Shown here in pieces: positions 52,173 through 60,856 of a DNA stretch of 64,000 nucleotides (the stretch's first letter is position 1; every line of letters begins with the position of its first letter). The translations under genes and the position numbers were made by a program. The notes below the pieces were generated by a model. That model was given only the letters and a program-made list of their open reading frames with translations. It was not told the DNA's origin and did no database searches. This DNA comes from Lysobacter gummosus (GTDB taxonomy: Bacteria > Pseudomonadota > Gammaproteobacteria > Xanthomonadales > Xanthomonadaceae): NCBI RefSeq assembly GCF_001442805.1, contig NZ_CP011131.1, positions 372,001 through 436,000 of the forward strand, in the 5' to 3' direction.

Positions 52173-54353
52173 TCAGCTCGCATCGGCGACGCAACGGAAA
52201 CCGATGCAACCCGAGCGGTCCTTGCCGGGCGCCATCAGCAGCAGCTTGTCGTGCTGATCCAGGCGATAGGCCTGCGGGAAATACCAGTGCGAGGTCTGCG
52301 GCTGGTAGGAACTGCCGCCGCGCACGATCGCCGCGCGGGTGTGTTCGTCGTGGTATTCGTCGGTCCATTGCCAGACGTTGCCGATCAGATCGAGCACGCC
52401 GAACGGGCTGGCGCCGGCCGGATGCGCATCGACCTCGTCCGGCGCGCGCAGGCGGCGGCCGCGGTTCGGCGCGGGCACGGCGTCGTCGCGCCAATCGTTG
52501 CCCCACGGGTAGAGACGGCCGTCGCCGCCTTGCGCGGCGTACTGCCATTCCCACTCGCGCGGCAGGCGCTTGCCGGCCCACTGCGCGTAAGCGCGCGCGT
52601 CTTCGATCGACACCCAGGTGACCGGACGCCGTTCCCAGCCCGGACGCGGCGCGCCGTCGATCCAGTCGCGCAGATAATTGTGCGCATCGCGCGGCCGATA
52701 GCCGCTGGCCTGGACGAAGCGCAGATATTCGGCGTTGGTGACCGGCGTGCGGTCGATGAAATAGCGCGGCAGGCGCATGCGCTTGCGATGGTTGCGGCGC
52801 GCGCTGTCTTCCCACGGGTATTGCACGTCCACGCCGTCCCAGGTCTGGCCTTCGATCTGCACGCCGCCGACCTTGAAGTCGAATTCGCCAGCCGGGATTT
52901 CGATCATTCCCGGCGGCGCGGACGCGACCGCGGCGACCGGATCGATCGGCAGCAGGCGTTGCTGCAGCGAGCGCCATTGCGCCGAGTAGCGGTGCAGCGG
53001 CGTCGCCGCACGTTCGCGCATGCGCGCCAGGAACGCGTCCAGCCCCGGATGCTCGGTGCCGGCCGACAGCGCCAGCAGCGCGCCGAAGCCGCGGCCTTCC
53101 ACGGCGAACTCCAGCACCGCGCGTTCGCCGTCGATGCGCGGCGTCAGCGCTTCGCCGTTCCACAAATCGTAGTAACGCGCGCCATCGCGATGATCGACCG
53201 CGATCTGTTCGCCGACGATCTCGTACTCATGGCGATTGACCACGGTCCACACCGTCGCGCCCTGGTGCGGGAAACGGCTGGCGAACACGCCGGCTTGCAG
53301 GGTGCGAGCATACGGTCGCCAATCCGGGCTGACCATGTTCGGCGCGAACTCGCGTTCGATCATGGCGATGCGGCGCAGGCTTTCGGCGTCGCGGTCGGTG
53401 AGCTGGTTCCACAGGCCCCAGATGTTCTCCCAGGCGTTGTAGCCCACGCCGTTGAAGAAGATGTATTGCAGATCGTGGTTGCGATCGCGGCCCCAGCGGT
53501 TCTCGTAGTTGATCATGTGCCGCGATTCGAGCCACTTGAACTTGGCCACCGGCGGGACGACTTCGTTCGGCGCCTTCTTGCCCCAACTCTGCACGTTCCA
53601 GATCAGCGCTTCCTCGGCGCTGATCGTGGACTCGGGCTGCAGCACCACCGGGTGGCCGAGTCGGTCGCAGGCATCGAAGAACGCGCGCGGCACGCCATTG
53701 TAGGTGTCGCCGTTGACGCCATCGGCGCCGACCGCCGCGACCAGTTCGGCCACGCACTCCCAATCCGGGCGGCCGCTGTCGCGCGTGCCCTGGTCCCACG
53801 GCATGGTCGGCAGAAACACGCGCACGCCGCGGCGATGGAAATCCGAGATCGCCCCGCGCAGGCCCTCGAGGCCGCCGGGCAGGTCGGCGGCCAGATCGAA
53901 CTGATTACGATCGTCCACGCCGATGTTCGGATACACATGCCAGATCAGCACGCTGTCGATGCCGCCATAGCGGCGCTGCAGATCGTCGAGATAACGGTCC
54001 ACGGTGTAGCGGCCTTCGACCGGATCGTAGAAATAGCGGTCCTCGGCCATCATCTGGGCGTGGACGAAATTGCGCTGCGCCCATTGCAGCTCGGGACGGC
54101 GGTAATGAGCGTCGTCGTAGCCGATGCGGATCAGGTGCTCGCGGCGCCAATCCTTGAGCTCGGCGATCCAATCGTCGAGGGTCGCGTCCACCTCCATCTT
54201 CCAGTGCCCGATCTCGGCGAACGGCCAGCCCGGCGCCTTGCCGGGCAGCGGCAGATAGCGCTGGGTGGTGACGTGCGAGAACTTGTATTCGTGGCGCACG
54301 CGCGGGCGTTCGTCTTCGGGGGCGGCGTCGGCGGCGGGATCGTAATGGGACAT
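52173..54353 (-). CDS. Glycosidase-like domain fused to SUMF1/FGE-like domain
   Basis: A 726-residue cytoplasmic protein with two parts. Residues 1 to about 470 look like a TIM-barrel glycoside-hydrolase relative (IDSVLIWHVYPNIGVDDRN, FLPTMPWDQGTRD, VGADGVNGDTYNGVP, LQPESTISAEE). Residues 480-725 are a formylglycine-generating-enzyme fold (PPGMIEIPAGEFDF, PVTNAEYLRFV, RLPREWEWQYAA, GNVWQWTDEY, GCIGFRCV). The catalytic Cys region of true FGEs (R-G-G-S-x-x-C) reads RGGSSYQPQT, so sulfatase activation is unlikely and carbohydrate binding is more plausible. Ribokinase is upstream, GH127 downstream. Confidence 0.82.
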   Translation of the reverse strand: MSHYDPAADAAPEDERPRVRHEYKFSHVTTQRYLPLPGKAPGWPFAEIGHWKMEVDATLDDWIAELKDWRREHLIRIGYDDAHYRRPELQWAQRNFVHAQMMAEDRYFYDPVEGRYTVDRYLDDLQRRYGGIDSVLIWHVYPNIGVDDRNQFDLAADLPGGLEGLRGAISDFHRRGVRVFLPTMPWDQGTRDSGRPDWECVAELVAAVGADGVNGDTYNGVPRAFFDACDRLGHPVVLQPESTISAEEALIWNVQSWGKKAPNEVVPPVAKFKWLESRHMINYENRWGRDRNHDLQYIFFNGVGYNAWENIWGLWNQLTDRDAESLRRIAMIEREFAPNMVSPDWRPYARTLQAGVFASRFPHQGATVWTVVNRHEYEIVGEQIAVDHRDGARYYDLWNGEALTPRIDGERAVLEFAVEGRGFGALLALSAGTEHPGLDAFLARMRERAATPLHRYSAQWRSLQQRLLPIDPVAAVASAPPGMIEIPAGEFDFKVGGVQIEGQTWDGVDVQYPWEDSARRNHRKRMRLPRYFIDRTPVTNAEYLRFVQASGYRPRDAHNYLRDWIDGAPRPGWERRPVTWVSIEDARAYAQWAGKRLPREWEWQYAAQGGDGRLYPWGNDWRDDAVPAPNRGRRLRAPDEVDAHPAGASPFGVLDLIGNVWQWTDEYHDEHTRAAIVRGGSSYQPQTSHWYFPQAYRLDQHDKLLLMAPGKDRSGCIGFRCVADAS

Positions 54354-54390
54354 GGGCGACTCGGATTCGCGAAAACTTTCGGAAGGCAGG

Positions 54391-54483
54391 CTGTTGTAGG
54401 AGGGGCTTCAGCCCCGATGCTCTTGTTTCAGATCATGGCGTTCTGGCCGGAAGGCGTCTGGGCGCAAGCCCCTCCCACAACAG
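54391..54483. repeat. GGGAGGGGCTTCAGCCCC repeat pair overlapping the ribokinase end
   Basis: Left arm 54391-54422 and a diverged right arm about 54456-54483 (GGCGCAAGCCCCTCCCACAA). The right arm is translated as the last residues of the ribokinase (VVGGACAQTPSG), whose stop codon lies between the arms. Confidence 0.8.
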
Positions 54484-55390
54484 CCCGTGCATCGGCAGTG
54501 TGCAACAGCGCCTGGACTTCATTGTGAGCCGGCACGCTGGTCTGCGCGCCGAGCCGGGTGCAGGCCAGGGCCGAGGCCGCGCAGGCGCGGCGCAGCGCGT
54601 CGGCGAACGCGGTGCCGGCGGCCAGCGCCGCGACCAGTGTGCCGCAGAACGTGTCGCCGGCGGCGGTGGTGTCCAGCGCCTGGACGGTGAATGCGGGCTG
54701 CTGCAGATACTCGCCGTCGATGCGCGCGCGGCAGCCGCGCGCGCCGAGGGTTACCACGACGTTCGCCACGCCCACGCGCGCCAGCGCTGCATCGCAGTCA
54801 TCGGCGATGCCGGTGATCGCGGCGAGCTCGCCTTCGTTGACGATCAGCAAGTCCACGCAGTCCAGCAGCGACGCCGGCAAGGCCTGCGCCGGCGCCGCGT
54901 TGAGCACCACGCGCACGCCGGCCGCGCGGGCGCGGCGCGCCCAGGCCTCCACCGCGTCCAGCGGCGATTCCAGTTGCAGCAGCAGGTGGCTGACCTCGTT
55001 CAACTCGGGCAGATCCTCGCCGCGCAAGGTCGCGTTGGCGCCGGGCGCGACGGTGATCGCGTTCTCGCCTTCGTCGGACACGCAGATGAAGGCGGTGCCG
55101 GTGGCGTGTTCGCGGCTGCGGCGGATCAACAGCTCGACGCCGGCATCGCGCAGCGAGCGCTCGATCGGTTCGGCGTAAGCGTCCTCGCCGAGCGCGAGCA
55201 ACATGCGAGTGGCGGCGCCACCGGCGCGCGCGCAGGCGATTGCCTGATTGGCGCCCTTGCCGCCGGGGAAGGTGTGCAGTTCGCGGCCGAGCACGGTTTC
55301 GCCCGGCGCCGGGACGTGGCTGGCGCGTACTACGAAGTCCAGGTTGGCTGAGCCGGCGATCAGGACGAAGCGGCGAGTCGGTTCGGTCAT
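54428..55390 (-). CDS. rbsK: Ribokinase (PfkB family)
   Basis: A 320-residue sugar kinase. IAGSANLDFVVRASHVPAPGETV and GGKGANQAIACARAG are the N-terminal PfkB signature, and LDTTAAGDTFCGTLVAAL holds the catalytic Asp and anion hole. The C-terminal dozen residues are encoded by a dispersed repeat and are unlike other ribokinases. The ATG overlaps the stop of the upstream serine hydrolase (ATGA). Ribose or a related pentose freed by the neighbouring glycosidases is a likely substrate. Confidence 0.92.
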   Translation of the reverse strand: MTEPTRRFVLIAGSANLDFVVRASHVPAPGETVLGRELHTFPGGKGANQAIACARAGGAATRMLLALGEDAYAEPIERSLRDAGVELLIRRSREHATGTAFICVSDEGENAITVAPGANATLRGEDLPELNEVSHLLLQLESPLDAVEAWARRARAAGVRVVLNAAPAQALPASLLDCVDLLIVNEGELAAITGIADDCDAALARVGVANVVVTLGARGCRARIDGEYLQQPAFTVQALDTTAAGDTFCGTLVAALAAGTAFADALRRACAASALACTRLGAQTSVPAHNEVQALLHTADARAVVGGACAQTPSGQNAMI

Positions 55391-57099
55391 GGCGTTGCCT
55401 TCGCGTTCGACGTGCTGCGTTGATTCATCGTCTCATCCACGAGCCGGTAGAAGTTGCGGCTGATCCGCGGCAGGTCGGCTTTGACGTCGCTGCGCGGGAG
55501 GTGCTGCAGCAGGGCGATGGCTACGCGGTGTTGGGCGGGGTCGATCGCATAAGTGGTCGAGGCCGCGCCAGGCCAACCGAAGCGGCCGAGCGAACCGGGC
55601 CGGCCGTCGCGGCCGATGTCGATGACCACCGATCCGCCGAAGCCGAAGCCTTCGTTGGGGCTGTACTGGTGGACGGGCGGGTCGAGCATGGTCAGTTGGT
55701 TGCTTAGCATCAGGGCGACGGTTTCGGCTCGCAGCAGGCGGCGATGTTGATGAGAAGCCGGCAAGTCGCGCCGTTCCCTCACTTCGTCATTCCCGCGGAC
55801 GCGGGAATCCAGGGCTTTTCGTGCGAGAAGGCCTGACGTCGCTGGATGTTCGGCTGCCGCCGAAGTAAAGCGGAGCCCGCGTTCGCGGGAATGACGAACT
55901 TGAGAGATGGCGCTGAAGTCTCTGGATTCCCGCCTTCGCGGGAATGACGGTTGGAGGTGTGTCGGCAACCGAGCGTCTTCCCCTTGCGGTGAATTTTCCA
56001 ACGCGCGCTGCTCCGCCGCCAAACCATCATCGCAGGCACTATCGCCAAGCCGACCCGCGATCGCCCCCCCATCCAGCAACATCTGCGCGAACCTCGCATA
56101 GTCGCAAGCGGTGGAATACAAACCGCCCGCGCCGCTGGGATAGGCATTCAAGGCGGCCCCGGGTTTGCGCGCGCTCGGCCCGTCGGCGATGCGCAGACGG
56201 CCGTCATCGCCCATCGTGGTGATATCGACTACGCGTCCGCGCTGCGCGACGGGCACTTCGAAACCGGTGTCGCGCATGCCCAGCGGCTGGAAGATGCGTT
56301 CGCGCAAGAAGGCATCGAACGGCTGCCCGGATACGACTTCGACCATGCGCGCCAGCACCTCGATCGCCGCGCCGTCGTAGCCGAAGCGCGTGCCCGGATC
56401 TGCGGCGAGCGGCGCGTGGCTCAGCCGCTCGACGAAACCGCGCAGATCCGAGGCGCCGTGCGGATCGTTGCGCTGCATCGCCGCCAGCGCCGCGTCGTCG
56501 CCCTTGAGCCCGGCCGCGAAGCCGGCGGTGTGGGTCAACAGGTGGCGCACGGTGATTTCGCTCGCGGCTGGGCGCAGCGCCGGCTTGCCGCCGTCGCCGG
56601 CGGTCGTTACTTGCCGCTGCGCCAGTTCGGGCAGGTAACGCGAGATCGGATCGTCCAGTCGCACGCGGCCTTGCTCGACCAGCAGCATCACCGCCGCCGA
56701 GGCGACGGTCTTGCTCATCGAATAGATACGGAAGATCGCGTCCTTGCGCATCGGCTCGCGCCGCGCCAGGTCGCGCTGGCCGTAGGATTGGAAATCGACG
56801 ATGCGGCCATCGCGCAGAATCAGGGTGACCGCGCCGAGGTAGCCGCGTGCATCGGTGCTCTCGCGCATGAAGGCATGCAGTGCGCTGAAGTCGGATGTCA
56901 CGGCGGAGGTGGATACCGGTTCGGATCGCGGCGGCGCCGGCTGCGCGTCCGTCGCTTCGGCGGCCGGGGCTGAAGCCCCTCCCACAAAAGACATCGAGCC
57001 GGCGTGCGCAGCGGACGCAACATCGTTCGCCGATGCCGCGCCCGTCCAGCCCGCACCGAGGATCAACAGGCAGCGGCGAAGGACGGGAAAAACGGGCAA
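55387..57099 (-). CDS. Exported serine hydrolase (beta-lactamase class C-like) with in-frame repeat insertion
   Basis: A 570-residue protein with a signal peptide (residues 1-24, ending near GAASA). The nucleophile motif is S127-M-S-K130 (FRIYSMSKTVASAA). The usual YxN motif reads YDG in the expected place and GRFGWPGAAST near residue 530 replaces K/H-T-G, as in esterase-like members. Two segments are foreign: residues 36-46 (SFVGGASAPA) come from the GGGAGGGGCTTCAGCCCC repeat, and about residues 360-460 are an insertion that includes ATTCCCGC repeats (SFPRRRESRDFS, DSRVRGNDE), splitting a normally continuous motif. The frame stays open. Activity is therefore doubtful. Confidence 0.8.
   Translation of the reverse strand: MPVFPVLRRCLLILGAGWTGAASANDVASAAHAGSMSFVGGASAPAAEATDAQPAPPRSEPVSTSAVTSDFSALHAFMRESTDARGYLGAVTLILRDGRIVDFQSYGQRDLARREPMRKDAIFRIYSMSKTVASAAVMLLVEQGRVRLDDPISRYLPELAQRQVTTAGDGGKPALRPAASEITVRHLLTHTAGFAAGLKGDDAALAAMQRNDPHGASDLRGFVERLSHAPLAADPGTRFGYDGAAIEVLARMVEVVSGQPFDAFLRERIFQPLGMRDTGFEVPVAQRGRVVDITTMGDDGRLRIADGPSARKPGAALNAYPSGAGGLYSTACDYARFAQMLLDGGAIAGRLGDSACDDGLAAEQRALENSPQGEDARLPTHLQPSFPRRRESRDFSAISQVRHSRERGLRFTSAAAEHPATSGLLARKALDSRVRGNDEVRERRDLPASHQHRRLLRAETVALMLSNQLTMLDPPVHQYSPNEGFGFGGSVVIDIGRDGRPGSLGRFGWPGAASTTYAIDPAQHRVAIALLQHLPRSDVKADLPRISRNFYRLVDETMNQRSTSNAKATP
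55785..55951. repeat. ATTCCCGC repeat cluster inside the serine hydrolase gene
   Basis: At least three palindrome units: CGTCATTCCCGCGGACGCGG at 55785, a half unit CGTTCGCGGGAATGACG near 55880 and a full unit GGATTCCCGCCTTCGCGGGA at 55923. They lie in the middle of an open reading frame. Confidence 0.85.
56964..56990. repeat. Single arm of the GGGAGGGGCTTCAGCCCC repeat, within coding sequence
   Basis: GGCCGGGGCTGAAGCCCCTC then CCACAAAAG; it encodes SFVGGASAP in the N-terminal linker of the serine hydrolase. Confidence 0.8.
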
Positions 57100-57122
57100 G
57101 GAGGGCGGTCCTGGGGAAGCGG

Positions 57123-57159
57123 AAAAAACACCGCCACCGGCGTCCGGGCCGGCGGCGGT
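57123..57159 (-). terminator. Terminator of the TonB receptor gene
   Basis: On the minus strand a 12-bp stem (one mismatch) around CCGGAC is followed by GTTTTTT. It separates the receptor from the serine hydrolase gene, so read-through or a second promoter must serve the downstream genes. Confidence 0.85.
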
Positions 57160-57191
57160 CGAAAGGACGGTTCGTGAACGCGTGCGGCGGC

Positions 57192-59468
57192 TCAGAACTT
57201 GAAGGTGTGGCTGATCGAGACGGTGCGTCCGCGTCCGGCCCAGTAGTTCTGGAATCCGCCCGGCGGCTGCGACCAGCTCAGGATGTATTGCTTGTCGAAC
57301 AGGTTCTCGATGCCGAGCGAGAACTTGCCGTAACGCTCGGTCTCGTAGTTCATGCCCAGGTCGAACAAGGTGTAGCCGTGGGTGCTTTCGTTGAAGCTGA
57401 AGCTGCGGTTGTCGAAGCCGCGCACGTCGCCGCCGGACAGGTTGCGCGAGAACAGCGTGGTCGCGCCCAGGCTGATGTCGCCGCGCGGGATGAAGTTCCA
57501 GGTCAGGGTCCAGGCGAACTTGTCCGGGTTGATGTCGAGCACGCCCATCGGCTTGTTCATGCCGCCGGCGCCGTAGCGTCCGGCCGCGTCGGCGGCCCAG
57601 AACGAGGTCTTGCCGCGGGTGTGCGAATACACCGCGCTGATGCGCCAGTCTTCGTTGAAGCGCCAGTCGGCCGACAGTTCGTAGCCCTTGATGCGCACCG
57701 GCGCGCGCAGCAGCACGAAATCGTTCGTGGCCGGATCGATCGCCAGCGACTGGCCGTAGTCGGACTTTGAATCGTAGTGCGAGGCGCTCAGCGAGCCGCG
57801 CTCGCCGCGCCAGTTGAAGCCGAACTCGGTGTTCTTAACGACGATGGCGTTGAGGTCCAGCAGATCCTCGACGCTGATCGGCGGATCGTTCGGGCAACCG
57901 TTGGTTTGAATGGTGCCGCCATCGCCGGAACATTGGATGTTGCGTAGCGGAATGCCGACGTTGGCCAGGGTGAAGCCCTCGCCGTAGGAGCCGAACACCG
58001 ACCACTTGTCGTCGATGCGCCAGACCGCGCCGAAGTTGGTCAGGTTTTCCTGGTAGTCGAGCGAGCCGCCGCCGACGTTGCGGCGGTCGCGATACCAGGT
58101 GGTGGTGTAGCTGTCCACCTGCAGTTCGCCGTCTTCGCGGCGGATGCCGCCGGACAGCGTCACCGGGCCGATGTCCCAGGACAGCTGCATCCACGGTGCG
58201 CGGCTGCTGTATTCCATCGGCGGCACCCACAGGCGGTCGGTCAGCGCCAGGCGTTGCTGCGCGGTGTCCTTGACCAGATCCAGGCCGACCCGCAGTTCCA
58301 GGCCGCTGACCGAGAACAGCGACGGCCGCGTCCACGAGGTGCGCAGGCCTTTCTTGTTGGTGACGATCTCGGACTGATCGTAAAGCGTGTTGACCGGCGC
58401 GATCAGCGGGTCCTGCCGGTCGATGGTGTTCTCCGGCAGGTAGCGCATTTCCTGATCGGCCTTGTAGCCGTTGACGGTCAGCGTGCCGCCGAAGAAATCC
58501 GAGTGGATGTAGCTGAGCTGGTACTGCTTGAAATCGTTGATCGCGGCCTTCGAGCCGAAGACGCTGCCGCGCTCGGAGGTATTGGTGCGGGTTTCGCCGC
58601 ACAGCGCGCGCTCATCGGGGCGACAGCCCAGCACCTGGATGTAGTTGGCCTTGCCTTCGATGTTGAAGTGGCTGACCGAGCCTTCGATGCGCTGCACGCC
58701 GTCTTCGCCGAAGTTGTACCCGGCCTTGATGAACAGGTTGCGCGATTCGGTGTCGGCCAGCGAGCCGCTGGTGTTCATGCCGATGCGGCGGCCGTCGCCG
58801 TCGTAGGTGATGCCGCGGTCCAGGAACGAGGCCGAGGCGATCATGTCGAAATTGCCGGCCTTGCGCGCGAAGGTCGCGCCGAGCTTCCAGCCGGCGCTGT
58901 CGTCCTTGAACTGGGTGGTATAGCGCGAGGTGATGGTGAACTCGTTGCCTTCCTTGGTCGGCGCCGCGGACAGGTAGTTGATGATGCCGCCGGCCGCGCC
59001 GATGCCTTCGGAGGCCGACGGACCGTTGATGACTTCGATCCGGCCGACGATGCCCATGTCGGTGAAGGTGCCGTTGCGGGTGCCTTCGCGCAGCGGCGAG
59101 CCCTGCGGCACGCCGTCGAACAAACGCAGCGCGACGCGGCCGCGCAGGTTTTCGCCGGTGTTGCTCATCGCCTGCGAGGATTCGGCGTAGCCGGGCACCG
59201 AGCGCGCCAGCACCGCGGTCGCGTCTTCGGTCAGCACCAGCGAGCGCGCCAGTTCGGCCTTGGATACCAGAGTGATGGCGCCGGGAATCTTGTCGACCGC
59301 CTTGGGGCTGCGCGTGCCGGTGACCACGACGTTGTCGAGATTGACGGCCTGCGTGTCTTGCTTTTGCCCGTCCTGCGCGGGGACGGCGGCGTCCTGCGCT
59401 TGCGCGGCGCCGGCAAAGGTGGAAAGCAGCAAGATGCTGCTGATCGCGGCGGAAAGTGGCTTGACCAT
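57192..59468 (-). CDS. TonB-dependent receptor
   Basis: A 758-residue outer-membrane receptor. Start MVKPLSAAISS (59468) gives a signal peptide ending AQAQDAA. A TonB-box-like LDNVVVTGTRSP follows. The plug is clear (IPGAITLVSKAELARS, GIVGRIEVINGPSASEGIGAAGGIINY). The barrel ends YWAGRGRTVSISHTFKF with a terminal Phe. Given the neighbouring ribokinase and GH127 it probably imports an oligosaccharide or glycoside, although siderophore-type receptors look similar. Confidence 0.93.
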   Translation of the reverse strand: MVKPLSAAISSILLLSTFAGAAQAQDAAVPAQDGQKQDTQAVNLDNVVVTGTRSPKAVDKIPGAITLVSKAELARSLVLTEDATAVLARSVPGYAESSQAMSNTGENLRGRVALRLFDGVPQGSPLREGTRNGTFTDMGIVGRIEVINGPSASEGIGAAGGIINYLSAAPTKEGNEFTITSRYTTQFKDDSAGWKLGATFARKAGNFDMIASASFLDRGITYDGDGRRIGMNTSGSLADTESRNLFIKAGYNFGEDGVQRIEGSVSHFNIEGKANYIQVLGCRPDERALCGETRTNTSERGSVFGSKAAINDFKQYQLSYIHSDFFGGTLTVNGYKADQEMRYLPENTIDRQDPLIAPVNTLYDQSEIVTNKKGLRTSWTRPSLFSVSGLELRVGLDLVKDTAQQRLALTDRLWVPPMEYSSRAPWMQLSWDIGPVTLSGGIRREDGELQVDSYTTTWYRDRRNVGGGSLDYQENLTNFGAVWRIDDKWSVFGSYGEGFTLANVGIPLRNIQCSGDGGTIQTNGCPNDPPISVEDLLDLNAIVVKNTEFGFNWRGERGSLSASHYDSKSDYGQSLAIDPATNDFVLLRAPVRIKGYELSADWRFNEDWRISAVYSHTRGKTSFWAADAAGRYGAGGMNKPMGVLDINPDKFAWTLTWNFIPRGDISLGATTLFSRNLSGGDVRGFDNRSFSFNESTHGYTLFDLGMNYETERYGKFSLGIENLFDKQYILSWSQPPGGFQNYWAGRGRTVSISHTFKF

Positions 59469-59789
59469 GTCTGTCTCGTTGAGTGCCGGTGATCGCGCGG
59501 GCATACCGTTGCGGCGCGTGCTCGGTGACGTGCGCGGACGCCGGCGCTGTCGCGGATCGCGACTTCCCTCTCGCACCGAGTGTCTTGAGCAGGTTCGACG
59601 CGAGCCTATGCGCTCCCCGTCACGGTTGGAACCGATGCGGGGTATGTTCACAGACTAGGTTTTGTTGGCTTAAGCCGAATGGATCGATAGAGAAAGTTTT
59701 GTCGCGGCGCAGCATTCGGCGACGCACGCGGTGGCCGCGCGGTGTGCGAGCGATGCTGGGATCGCGCCGCCGTCGCGGCGGCGCGCGGC
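59469..59789. other. Promoter region of the TonB receptor
   Basis: About 320 bp between the LysR stop and the receptor start (both minus strand). It holds the receptor promoter and the near-perfect palindrome TTGGCTTAAGCCGAA at 59665-59679. A GC hairpin without T-run (59765-59783) closes the LysR gene. Confidence 0.45.
59665..59679. promoter_or_regulatory. Palindrome upstream of the TonB receptor
   Basis: TTGGCTTAAGCCGAA, centred on GGCTTAAGCC, about 200 bp before the receptor start codon. It resembles an operator for a LacI- or LysR-type regulator; the LysR gene lies just upstream. Confidence 0.4.
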
Positions 59790-60671
59790 TCAATGCGTCT
59801 GCGCCGCGACCACTTTGCGGCTTTCGCGCAGGAAGGCGGTGACCAGGCGCACGCGCACGCTCGATCGCGACCAGACGATGCCGATGCAACGTTTGGCCGA
59901 CGCGTCGGGCAGCGGAATGCGCGCGAGCTTCAATCCTTCCGGCCACGGCGGCGCCCAGTCGGGCACCAGCGACACGCCCAGGCCGCGGTCGACCATCACC
60001 GCGATGGCGTTGAGCGCGTTGAGTTCGAAGCGCTCGCGCGGAACGATATTGGCCTGGCGCAGGTATTCGTCGGCCTGACGGCCGCCCCAATGGTGACGGT
60101 CGTAGCGGATCAGCGGCTGGGCCGACAGCAGTTCGTGCGGATTGCGATCGGCCATGCTCAGCGGCGCCAGCACGATCAGCGGCTCTTCGCGCAGCAACTG
60201 CCACTCGCAGGTCTTGGGCAAGGGGAACGGCGCCTGCAGCACCACCGCGGCGTCGATGTCGCCCTTTTCCACCGAGTGGTAAAGATCGGCCGAATACCCA
60301 GGCTGGATGAACACGTTGATGCCCGGGAACGATTCGACCATGCGCGCGAGCACGTCGGGCAGCATGCCGGCCAATGCGGTCGGGCAGGCGCCCAGGCGCA
60401 GTTCGCCGGCGACTTCGCTTTCGTTGGCGACGCTGCGCAGGTCGGCGACATTGCGCAGCAGCTCGCGCGTGCGCGGCAGGATGCGCGCGCCTTCCTCGGT
60501 GACGCTGACGGTGCGGCCGACGCGGGCGATCAGCGGCGCGCCGATCTCGCGTTCGAGCGTGCGGATCTGCTGCGCCACCGCGGCCGGCGTGATGTTGAGC
60601 ACGCGCGCGGCCGCGGCCATCGAGCCTTGATCGACCACGGTCACGAAAGTATGTAGGAACTGGGTTTCCAC
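59790..60671 (-). CDS. LysR-family transcriptional regulator
   Basis: A 293-residue regulator. Helix-turn-helix at residues 1-60 (FVTVVDQGSMAAAARVLNIT, AVAQQIRTLEREIGAPLIAR) and a standard effector domain. It is divergent from the phytanoyl-CoA-dioxygenase-like gene, with about 185 bp between starts, and precedes the TonB receptor on the same strand, so it could control either. Confidence 0.93.
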   Translation of the reverse strand: METQFLHTFVTVVDQGSMAAAARVLNITPAAVAQQIRTLEREIGAPLIARVGRTVSVTEEGARILPRTRELLRNVADLRSVANESEVAGELRLGACPTALAGMLPDVLARMVESFPGINVFIQPGYSADLYHSVEKGDIDAAVVLQAPFPLPKTCEWQLLREEPLIVLAPLSMADRNPHELLSAQPLIRYDRHHWGGRQADEYLRQANIVPRERFELNALNAIAVMVDRGLGVSLVPDWAPPWPEGLKLARIPLPDASAKRCIGIVWSRSSVRVRLVTAFLRESRKVVAAQTH

Positions 60672-60856
60672 GGCGCCCCGCTGGTTGTTGTCGGCAGGCT
60701 ACCCGAGCGTGCGCACCGGCGCCATGTGCCGAGCGCCGGACGGCGTTTTCCCGGAGTCAAGCGGAGCCTGCGTGTGAATATAGTCCGCGCGCCTTGGCGC
60801 TCGGAACGCGGCGGCGAACAATCGGCGCGAACTTCGCCCGCCATCGGAACGCCGTC

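Noticed and set aside
52173..54353. Sulfatase-activating enzyme for the sulfatase at the left edge
   Set aside because: The FGE-like domain lacks the catalytic Cys and lies more than 50 kb away in a sugar operon.
51606..54527. A 973-codon plus-strand frame across GH127 and the SUMF1 fusion
   Set aside because: Composition is Ala/Arg/Val-rich without motifs, while the minus strand encodes two clearly recognisable enzymes.
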